Source of the DNA: Acidobacteriota bacterium
GTDB lineage: Bacteria; Acidobacteriota; Vicinamibacteria; Vicinamibacterales; UBA8438
Assembly: GCA_012963185.1 (NCBI GenBank)
Contig: DTWD01000581.1
Span: 1 to 5,341 of the forward strand
Reading direction: 5' to 3'
DNA: 5,341 nt
The number at the start of each line of letters is the position of its first letter. Within the stretch, counting starts at the first letter, position 1. This document shows, in pieces, positions 1-5,341 of the stretch. The position numbers and the translations under genes are program-made. The notes beneath the pieces were generated by a model. It was not told where the DNA came from. It ran no database searches and worked only from the letters and a program-made list of their open reading frames with translations.

Positions 1-844
1 GTACCCGCTCACGTTCACGATTTTCCTGCATCCATCGAAACGCACCCGCACCCGACGTTAGAGTCGCCAGCCCGCTACTTCGAGACGATTCAGAAAATCC
101 CGCAACGGTCCGTGGTGTTGTTCTCGCCACCGCGTGCATCCCAATGCCGTATGCCCACAACCGATCGACGACAGCATTCGCATCTTGGTCTCGCGTTGCC
201 TCAGGTGTGCTGCGTCCACCTTGACCAAGCACACTCCCCCGAATGGCAAGATCTGGAGCTCCGCGGCCTTCCGTCGTGACCACCACCATCATCGGGCGCG
301 CCGCTCGTCTCACCGCTAACTCGCGAGCCGTCTCGTCGATCGCTCGCAGTAGGTATGCACTCGTCTCCGAAAACCCTGTAAATTCATCAGCCGCCAACAG
401 GAGAGGCTCAAGGTCCGTCGTGTAATCGACAACAGTTCGTCGCTCATCACCGAACGTCTGCAAACTAATGCGATGACCCTTCATCGACTGGAAAAACGAG
501 CGAAGGGCTTGACGAAAATGCACGACGTTATTCCCAACCATACTGTCATCAACCAACACGGCTAAATCAAACCCGACAATCGCCGGCTCGACACGAATTA
601 CTTCTCGTCGGTCTCCATCCTCTTCAATCCGAAAATCGTCAGGACCAAGACCCATGACCGGTCGATCTTTTCGAAGAGCCGCCACATAGACCTGGGCTTC
701 TCCAGCTTGCAGCATTTGACCCTGTAGTAGCGCGGTAGGAAGTGCAACACAGATGATGCCTGCCAGACCGATGACAACCAAATTGACAGTACGCACCAAA
801 CCGGTTGATGCCCGTGGTGATCTGCTGCACGGGAGGAAGGTCAT
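1..844 (-). CDS. VWFA-domain exported protein, C-terminus cut by window edge
   Basis: This is an open reading frame of 281 codons from ATG at 844-842 to the left edge with no stop, so the protein is partial. The N-terminus is basic (several Arg in residues 1-18), followed by a hydrophobic segment at about 21-40, which is a signal peptide or membrane anchor with no clear lipobox. Residues 51-85 (YVAALRKDRPVMGLGPDDF, then EEDG) match the short beta-domain that precedes the VWA fold in the VWFA-related acidobacterial family (TIGR03436 type). The VWA fold starts at about 91 with FDLAVLVDDS. The metal site looks degenerate: the DxSxS motif reads D99-D-S101-M-V103, and the later strand reads VVVTTEG where TDG is usual. 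The start is supported by GGAAAGGG at 858-851, 6 nt upstream. It follows the Ig-like protein gene by 48 bp on the same strand, so the two are probably co-transcribed. The function is unknown; family members are usually thought to act in surface or protein-protein interactions. The family call is from remembered motifs, not a search. Confidence 0.82.
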   Translation of the reverse strand, partial: MTFLPCSRSPRASTGLVRTVNLVVIGLAGIICVALPTALLQGQMLQAGEAQVYVAALRKDRPVMGLGPDDFRIEEDGDRREVIRVEPAIVGFDLAVLVDDSMVGNNVVHFRQALRSFFQSMKGHRISLQTFGDERRTVVDYTTDLEPLLLAADEFTGFSETSAYLLRAIDETARELAVRRAARPMMVVVTTEGRGAPDLAIRGSVLGQGGRSTPEATRDQDANAVVDRLWAYGIGMHAVARTTPRTVAGFSESSRSSGLATLTSGAGAFRWMQENRERERV

Positions 845-850
845 AGCAAA

Positions 851-858
851 CCCTTTCC
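851..858 (-). promoter_or_regulatory. Ribosome binding site of the VWFA gene
   Basis: GGAAAGGG lies 6 nt before the ATG at 844 and decides the start. It partly overlaps a short inverted repeat at 857-875 (CCGTC/GACGG, 9-nt loop) that could cover its first two bases. No promoter is evident in the 48-bp gap, which supports read-through from the upstream gene. Confidence 0.55.
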
Positions 859-892
859 GTCTCTTTACGGGACGGATAAACAAAGTAAGACG

Positions 893-1747
893 TTACGGGG
901 CCGGGTGTACTGTAACCGTGACATTCGTCGAAGTCACGTAAACCGTATCGTCTGCGACAGCCTGCAATACATACGTCCCTGGCTCAGTAAAACTAACCGT
1001 AGTCACAGCGCGTCCACCTTCACCAATTTCTGGCACCTGGGGAGCAAATGTTACCTGTCCAGGACCGCGCCAATGCAGCCAAGTGACCGCCAACCCCGTC
1101 GTCGCTGCGTTACGCGGGTCGACGATAGCCTGTGACTTCGGTCCACGCCTTGGATTCCGCTCAGCAAGCCTCGGATTGGGGGGCGGCACTCCATCATCTC
1201 CCGCGATGACCGCAATTTCAAGCGAGTTGGGAAGGGTCACTTCCAACGCATCACTCCCGTCATCCACACTGACGAACGGATGTTGATTATCAGCATACCC
1301 TTCACCTGAGCCGGAACCGCGGTTGAGACGCATGACGCCACCGTCCATCTCCCACACCGGCAACAAATGACCATACGCGTAGTCGGTACGGCCATTGTGG
1401 GTCACTGCCCAAACAAGATCCTTCTCACCCCAATCAGTTGGCACCTGAACTTTGAACACAAATTGTTGACGCCGAGGATAGAAATGCGTGGGTTGCCCCT
1501 GGTCGGCGGGGCCAGGCGAGATGGAATTACTTGCACCCGTAGCGATCACCGGCTCCTCCTCATAGTTTCGGTTGAGGTAGCCGAACACCATACTGAACGA
1601 ACCGTCATTATTTCGCTCCCAGCCTTCAAAAACAGGCTGGATATTTTGTCCACGACTCCAGCGTTCCTGTCCCACAAGCGATCCACTGAGTCCAACAATC
1701 AAAATCATTGCGACGCAGAGCCGCGCGTGCACCTTTAACTCCATCAT
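893..1747 (-). CDS. Exported protein of unknown function with C-terminal Ig/PKD-like domain
   Basis: I do not recognise a named function. From ATG 1747 the protein is 284 residues. It begins with a signal peptide (MMELKVHARLCVAMILIVGL, cleavage likely near LVGQ-E, about residue 27), so it is periplasmic or exposed on the surface. Residues about 40-135 form a conserved-looking beta-rich block with aromatic motifs (GWERNNDGSFSMVFGYLNRN; later WAVTHNGRTDYAYGHLLPVW). Residues about 175-281 resemble a bacterial Ig/PKD-type sandwich: IAGDDGVPPP, TWLHWRGPG, VTFAP, FTEPGTYVLQAVADD, then alternating Val/Thr (NVTVTVH). I recall similar proteins near secreted oxidases in environmental acidobacterial genomes, from memory only. 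Start choice: AGGA at 1756-1753 is 5 nt from ATG 1747 and 8 nt from ATG 1744. Upstream alternatives are ATG 1777 and TTG 1783. Their only SD-like GGAGG lies inside the 3' arm of the 1785-1818 hairpin, and they would lengthen the charged N-terminus, so they are less likely. It sits between the heme-copper gene and the VWFA gene, all on one strand. It could be an accessory or carbohydrate/cell-surface binding partner. Confidence 0.78.
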   Translation of the reverse strand: MMELKVHARLCVAMILIVGLSGSLVGQERWSRGQNIQPVFEGWERNNDGSFSMVFGYLNRNYEEEPVIATGASNSISPGPADQGQPTHFYPRRQQFVFKVQVPTDWGEKDLVWAVTHNGRTDYAYGHLLPVWEMDGGVMRLNRGSGSGEGYADNQHPFVSVDDGSDALEVTLPNSLEIAVIAGDDGVPPPNPRLAERNPRRGPKSQAIVDPRNAATTGLAVTWLHWRGPGQVTFAPQVPEIGEGGRAVTTVSFTEPGTYVLQAVADDTVYVTSTNVTVTVHPAP

Positions 1748-1750
1748 CGT

Positions 1751-1756
1751 CTTCCT
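1751..1756 (-). promoter_or_regulatory. Ribosome binding site favouring the 1747 start
   Basis: AGGAAG lies 3 nt (5 nt counting from AGGA) before ATG 1747. It is the only SD-like site here outside the upstream hairpin, so it argues for the short form of the protein. Confidence 0.45.
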
Positions 1757-1784
1757 ATTATTCCCTTTATCAACCATGAACAAC

Positions 1785-1818
1785 GAGACCTCCGCAATTG
1801 ATCAATTACGGAGGTCTC
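1785..1818 (-). terminator. Strong intergenic hairpin, probable terminator or attenuator
   Basis: GAGACCTCCG at 1785-1794 and CGGAGGTCTC at 1809-1818 are perfect complements. The 14 bases between them are also palindromic except for one pair (C1795/A1808). In minus-strand RNA that pair is U-G, so the stem is about 15 bp continuous with a GAUC loop. It begins 28 nt after the stop of the heme-copper gene. The sequence after the stem (GTTGTTC) is only moderately U-rich, so termination may be incomplete or Rho-assisted. It may instead be an RNA-stabilising or processing hairpin. The 3' arm contains GGAGG just upstream of alternative starts of the next gene and would sequester it. Confidence 0.65.
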
Positions 1819-1845
1819 TTCAAACACTAGAGGTCAACCAAAAAA

Positions 1846-3138
1846 CTAGTTGTCGTTGTTATCTGCCGCCATCGTGCTCTCTTCGACAGCTTTTTCGAAC
1901 GACTCATCGTCTAACTCATACCAACTGACCCATGCGAAACTCATATCATCGCTTGAGCGTTGCCCGAAGCCAGCCCAGTTCGTCGGGTCATCGTTCCAAC
2001 GATTCGCTTCCGAGTTATCGTGCCAGCTTGTGACGTGTAATGTTGTGCCCTTCGGCAGCAGTGGCGCAACTTCGTCTTCGTAGTTGTAGACAATGTGCCA
2101 ACCAAAATCCCAATCAGCACAGCTCAAGATCTGCTTACTATTGTCGGGTAAAATCGCTCCGAGGCACTGTCGTTTACCCAAGTTATGCAGATGGGCCTGA
2201 AACGCCGTGATGCGTGCATTTTCCTTCAGTCGATAAAACCCATCGTGCCGAACGTTGGATTCACCAGCCGGGATATCTAAATCCTCGTTATCACCAACGT
2301 GAGCCGAGATAAGTTTGCGCTCGGGCACGACACCCTTCGGGTAGAACTGCAAACCAACACGCGTACGGTCCGTCGTCTCAACACCAATCGCGGCATAGTG
2401 CAGGTTGAACTTAATCTGCCCGCCAGCCTTGATTTCACGACCTGTCCCATCTGGAAAGATGTCACCATTTTTTCCAAGCGCGTACTCATTCAAAAAATTG
2501 TAATCACCGTCTTCAGACTCCAAATCTTCCATGCTCGTGACCGCATGATGGACCACGGGAAACCCTTCGAGAGACGGCTTCGTTTCAACAGCCTTCACCC
2601 AACGGTCTTCCGTGAGACCAGAATCCGAGTAGAGGTTGCCCCACCAGTTCGGAGCCTCAGCAGAGACGACGAACGGCTCAGGAATTTCAACAACCCAATC
2701 AGGCTCACCGATCTTCCATTCCGCGATGTCGCGGAACTCCCTCGGCAGAGGCATATCTGCAGGATTTCCACGGGGCGCACCGTTGTCAACCCACGTCGCG
2801 ACTGTCGCGATCTCTTTGTCAGTGAGCGAATAGTCGTACTTGAATCCCTGGACACCAATGTTCTTATCGATGTACCACGGCGGCATCGACCGAGTGACAA
2901 CCTTATCCTTGATCGAACGGGCCCACGGCCGAGCATCTTCATAGGTCAGTAACGACATGGGCGCGATCGAACCAGTGCGGTGGCAATCCTGGCATGAACG
3001 CTGCAAAATCGGCGCAATGTCTTTCGAGAACGTAACCTCGGATGCATCCTGCGCAACGGCACCGGATGGCATTGCAACGAGGGCCGCGAAAAAAATTACG
3101 GCAAAACTACTAAACTGGCATCGAATACTCTCTGGCAT
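1846..3138 (-). CDS. Cytochrome c fused to copper type II (PHM/DBH-like) monooxygenase-like domain
   Basis: This 430-residue exported protein has a signal peptide at about 1-30 (hydrophobic FAVIFFAALVA, cleavage near AVAQ-D). A small cytochrome c domain follows, with C49-QD-C52-H53 binding heme and M85 in RSMPPW as the likely sixth ligand. Residues about 140-410 look like the two-domain copper hydroxylase fold of peptidylglycine and dopamine monooxygenases. H197-H198 (VVHHAV) and H247 (FNLHYA) fit the CuH site. H316-x-H318 (FQAHLHNLG) and M399 (DDMSFAW) fit the CuM site. Spacing resembles that of the rat PHM ligands (107/108, 172, 242/244, 314). The C-terminus is acidic and ends in Asn-rich DNNDN. 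Known family members hydroxylate C-H bonds using O2 and two one-electron donations. The attached heme suggests electrons could come from a cytochrome rather than ascorbate, which is inference. The start is firm: GGAGG at 3150-3146 lies 7 nt from the ATG. It follows the PQQ dehydrogenase gene by 95 bp. The substrate is unknown. Confidence 0.9.
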   Translation of the reverse strand: MPESIRCQFSSFAVIFFAALVAMPSGAVAQDASEVTFSKDIAPILQRSCQDCHRTGSIAPMSLLTYEDARPWARSIKDKVVTRSMPPWYIDKNIGVQGFKYDYSLTDKEIATVATWVDNGAPRGNPADMPLPREFRDIAEWKIGEPDWVVEIPEPFVVSAEAPNWWGNLYSDSGLTEDRWVKAVETKPSLEGFPVVHHAVTSMEDLESEDGDYNFLNEYALGKNGDIFPDGTGREIKAGGQIKFNLHYAAIGVETTDRTRVGLQFYPKGVVPERKLISAHVGDNEDLDIPAGESNVRHDGFYRLKENARITAFQAHLHNLGKRQCLGAILPDNSKQILSCADWDFGWHIVYNYEDEVAPLLPKGTTLHVTSWHDNSEANRWNDDPTNWAGFGQRSSDDMSFAWVSWYELDDESFEKAVEESTMAADNNDN

Positions 3139-3233
3139 CTTTTAGCCTCCACGGCTGTACGGATCTAGGTATCGCTGGTCGTATTGTGCCTCAGTCAGGT
3201 CACGTACGCCAAGTAAAGTTTCATCTTTGGAAA
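3139..3233 (-). other. 95-bp intergenic gap with SD, weak hairpin and an open frame lacking a start
   Basis: On the minus strand the gap holds an ideal GGAGG (3150-3146) for the heme-copper gene. Just after the PQQ gene stop there is a weak 6-bp stem (AGTTTC/GAAACT, 7-nt loop) followed by TTACTT, too weak to call a terminator. TTGGCG and CACAAT, 18 bp apart, form a poor sigma70-like pair. One reading frame stays open across the whole gap and ends in TAA just before the ATG, but it has no ATG, GTG or TTG start. No gene is called. The two flanking genes are probably co-transcribed. Confidence 0.4.
3146..3150 (-). promoter_or_regulatory. Consensus Shine-Dalgarno of the heme-copper gene
   Basis: GGAGG lies 7 nt before ATG 3138. 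It is the best ribosome binding site in the window, in contrast with the PQQ gene upstream, which has none. Confidence 0.75.
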
Positions 3234-5303
3234 CTAGGGCTGTAATTTGAAGACATATAAGGCATTACCGGTATCCGGATGCTGAATATCTGGACTGAGC
3301 AGTTGCGGAATGCGGCGAGGACTTCCACCGCCAAGCCCCGTTGAGACAGCTATATACTGGGCTCCATTCACACCATAGCTGACCGGAAACCCCTGCACAG
3401 AAGTTCCCAGGCGAGTTTCCCACAATACATTACCGGTATCGACGTCAAGGGCGCGAAAGTAGCGGTCAACATCGCCTACGAACGCAAGTCCACCACGCGT
3501 CGTCAACACTGCGGTCATATACGCCGCCCGTTGCTCGACACTCCAGCGTTCCTCCATGGTTTCCACATCGATAGCAGCGAGCTTGCCGAGGTTCCCGTCA
3601 GTGCCCGGCATTTCGAACCACTTACGGTCGGCCTGTGACCCACCAGAACCTTCTACGAGTTCAACTTCTCGACCTGCGATCTCAAGACAACTCTGGGAGA
3701 GCGGAATAACGACACTATTTGCTTCAGGGCTGTAAGCCATGGCATGCCAGTTATGTCCTCCTGCTGTACTCGGACAAACGGAAACCCAGTCCCCAATCCC
3801 CGCATCCGCAATGTCCTGCCGATAAGTAACTACACCGGTATCAGGATCGATTGATTCGAACACATTCTGGAATACGGTCTCGACGTGCCCGAGAAACTCG
3901 CCTGACTCCCGGTCAAGCTTCCATAAGACGCCATGCTTCCCGATCGTAAGGAGTGTCTTTCGCCCGTCGCTGTCAACAAGAACCTGTTCAAACGCTTCAT
4001 CCATGTCAAGCGCTTCACCGGGCACATGCTGTCGATACCACTCGATAGAACCATCTGACGGATTCAAGGCAAGCGTCGAATTCGTGTAGAGCGCTGGGTC
4101 ATAAACCGTCAGGCCGCGACTCGCTGGCACCCACGGTTTTGCTTGGGCGACCGGCCAATAGATCAGACCGAGTTCGGGGTCATAGCTACCAGGTATCCAA
4201 GAGTCACCGCCACCGCGCAAAGCAAGGGCCAAGTCGCCCCAAGAATCACCGCCTGGCTCACCAGGAGCCGCAATGGTGAGACGCCGCCATAGCTCTTCGC
4301 CCGTGTAGGCATCATGAGCAGTGATAAAACAACTATCCGGCATAAACCGCGTGCACCCATTAATCCCGTTAACAACTTTGCCATCGGCAACAATGGGGCC
4401 GCTCGAATTCCGATACCCATCTGCGTAGTCCGCCAGTCGGGTTTCCCATACGAGTTCTCCCGTACGCCGGTCTACGGCGGCCATATATGCATCTTGCGTA
4501 CCGAGATAAATGTTGTCGCCATAAATTGCCAGATTGCGCGTTCCACCCTCCCGCATGGATTCAGGAAGAGGGCGCCGATATTCCCACAGCAAAGTACCCG
4601 TCTCAGCATCAAGTGCCTGAATGACATTTCCCGGGTTAGCCAGATACATCACGCCGTCATAGACCAGTGGCGTTGGTTGGTTGCGTCCATCACCCATCGC
4701 CCATACCCACGCTAGTTGCAGCGTCGAGACATTCGCCCGAGTAATCTGGTCAAGCGGGCTGTATCCCCAGCCGTCATATGTTCGGCGGTAGATTAACCAG
4801 TCATTCGGGTCAGGGTCCCGGAGCATGGCATCAGTCACCGAACCGCTTTCAGGAATAGATCGAAACTGCCGCGTCGCTACCGCCGACGCCTCTGCGACAG
4901 AAGTCGTAGTAACCCTCGGTGCGGACGGTTCAAATCCACCCAACGCCACGGCACCAGGTTCCACATCGTTCGCACGGAGAATGTAGGCCACCAGGCTCGC
5001 GTAGTCTTGGGGATTGAGCGATACGCTCGCTCCAGGCGGCATCGTCGTTTCAATTAAATCAATTAGTTCTTCAACCGGCCGTTGATTCCACATGCGTCGG
5101 AAGTTCGGCCCCGCAAGTTCCGGCGCCTCGAACGAACCGGTCAGATTGTCGAGGTGGCAGGTCGCACACCTGCGTTCGTAAATATCTTGCCCAGCGTCTG
5201 CCTGAGCCACTGTAAAACTGGTGGACAAGAGCTGACCCGCGGCCTCCCACGGCAAGACCATACCGACTAGCGCGATCGCTACTCCTGTGGCCAGTCGTCG
5301 CAT
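3234..5303 (-). CDS. PQQ-dependent dehydrogenase with N-terminal cytochrome c domain (quinohemoprotein)
   Basis: This 689-residue (from ATG 5303) periplasmic quinoprotein oxidises an alcohol, sugar or similar substrate with PQQ and passes electrons to heme c. A signal peptide covers about residues 1-24 (RR followed by [14 protein letters not shown]). The cytochrome c domain is at about 36-114, with C46-AT-C49-H50 and M88 in TTMPPG. A linker runs to about 165, then an eight-bladed propeller domain follows to the end. Tryptophan-docking repeats are clear: [55 protein letters not shown] and [23 protein letters not shown] and the AQAKPW segment are typical of the alcohol/glucose quinoprotein families. 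LDMDEAF (D433, D435) occupies the position of the catalytic Asp and has a second Asp two residues on. The adjacent-Cys disulfide of methanol dehydrogenase is not seen; C317 and C325 may pair instead. The heme is N-terminal, unlike the C-terminal heme of classical type II quinohemoprotein alcohol dehydrogenases. TTG 5309 is an alternative start. Neither start has a good SD, and the previous stop is 15 nt away, so translation is probably coupled. Confidence 0.93.
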   Translation of the reverse strand: MRRLATGVAIALVGMVLPWEAAGQLLSTSFTVAQADAGQDIYERRCATCHLDNLTGSFEAPELAGPNFRRMWNQRPVEELIDLIETTMPPGASVSLNPQDYASLVAYILRANDVEPGAVALGGFEPSAPRVTTTSVAEASAVATRQFRSIPESGSVTDAMLRDPDPNDWLIYRRTYDGWGYSPLDQITRANVSTLQLAWVWAMGDGRNQPTPLVYDGVMYLANPGNVIQALDAETGTLLWEYRRPLPESMREGGTRNLAIYGDNIYLGTQDAYMAAVDRRTGELVWETRLADYADGYRNSSGPIVADGKVVNGINGCTRFMPDSCFITAHDAYTGEELWRRLTIAAPGEPGGDSWGDLALALRGGGDSWIPGSYDPELGLIYWPVAQAKPWVPASRGLTVYDPALYTNSTLALNPSDGSIEWYRQHVPGEALDMDEAFEQVLVDSDGRKTLLTIGKHGVLWKLDRESGEFLGHVETVFQNVFESIDPDTGVVTYRQDIADAGIGDWVSVCPSTAGGHNWHAMAYSPEANSVVIPLSQSCLEIAGREVELVEGSGGSQADRKWFEMPGTDGNLGKLAAIDVETMEERWSVEQRAAYMTAVLTTRGGLAFVGDVDRYFRALDVDTGNVLWETRLGTSVQGFPVSYGVNGAQYIAVSTGLGGGSPRRIPQLLSPDIQHPDTGNALYVFKLQP

Positions 5304-5318
5304 CAGCAATACTTAGAA

Positions 5319-5341
5319 CTAGTTGTTGTTGTTCGCTTGAA
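5319..5341 (-). CDS. Extreme C-terminus of an upstream gene ending in poly-Asn
   Basis: Reading in from the right edge, one frame gives Gln-Ala-Asn-Asn-Asn-Asn-stop (TAG at 5321-5319). This is too short to prove coding. Two things support it. The PQQ gene starts 15 nt later on the same strand without its own SD, as expected in an operon. The same 17 bases with one mismatch also end the heme-copper gene at 1844-1860, which codes for NNDN-stop. The upstream gene may therefore be a relative of the heme-copper protein, but this is a guess from a very short match. Confidence 0.4.

Noticed and set aside
58..249. 63-codon minus-strand frame near the left edge
   Set aside because: It overlaps the VWFA gene in another frame. 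The VWFA frame is open for 281 codons and matches a known family.
1367..1738. 123-codon plus-strand open frame
   Set aside because: It is antisense to the Ig-like protein gene and its composition looks like reverse-complement shadow.
1831..1848. TTGACC and T6 run after the heme-copper stop as a promoter or terminator
   Set aside because: No -10-like box lies at 16-19 bp from TTGACC, and the T-run has no stable stem before it.
2299..2952. 217-codon plus-strand open frame
   Set aside because: It lies wholly opposite the heme-copper gene, which has clear motifs, signal peptide and SD. The plus-strand product is Arg/Thr-rich with no recognisable domain and no SD.
3263..3440. 13-base direct repeat cattaccggtatc at 3263-3275 and 3428-3440
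   Set aside because: Both copies encode the DTGN turn of the propeller repeats, so protein constraint explains them.
1655..3553. 14-base identical pair at 1655-1668 and 3540-3553
   Set aside because: Both encode ERWS in unrelated proteins. This is a chance match with no flanking similarity.
4314..4715. 133-codon plus-strand open frame
   Set aside because: It is antisense to the PQQ propeller, whose repeats are intact throughout.

Overview
This window is a run of minus-strand genes for exported proteins, read from right to left. Three genes are complete, one large gene runs off the left edge, and the last few codons of another gene enter at the right edge. No convincing plus-strand gene, RNA gene, mobile element or CRISPR array is visible. 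The left-edge gene resembles the VWFA-related family best known from Acidobacteriota. The mix of secreted VWFA protein, heme-PQQ dehydrogenase and heme-copper monooxygenase-like protein suits an aerobic, Gram-negative environmental bacterium, plausibly an Acidobacteriota lineage such as Vicinamibacteria. That assignment is an inference from gene content, since there is no marker gene here.

Layout in the direction of transcription: (1) 5341-5319, the last seven codons of an upstream gene ending in four Asn. (2) 5303-3234, a PQQ beta-propeller dehydrogenase with an N-terminal cytochrome c domain, starting only 15 nt after the previous stop and lacking a clear Shine-Dalgarno site. (3) A 95-bp gap, then 3138-1846, a cytochrome c domain fused to a copper type II (PHM/DBH-like) monooxygenase-like domain with all the expected copper ligands. 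(4) A gap holding a strong perfect hairpin (1785-1818), then 1747-893, an exported protein of unknown function with a C-terminal Ig/PKD-like domain. (5) A 48-bp gap, then 844 to beyond base 1, an N-terminally anchored or exported VWFA protein. Gene 5 has no stop codon inside the window and is easily missed.

Working hypothesis: the genes encode a periplasmic oxidation module. The quinoprotein oxidises an alcohol- or sugar-like substrate and passes electrons to its own heme. The second protein pairs a heme with a mononuclear/dinuclear copper hydroxylase fold, so it could receive electrons from a cytochrome pool instead of ascorbate. The Ig-like and VWFA proteins may be accessory or surface partners. 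Substrates cannot be read from the sequence. The hairpin before gene 4 suggests that expression of genes 4 and 5 is at least partly separated from genes 2 and 3.
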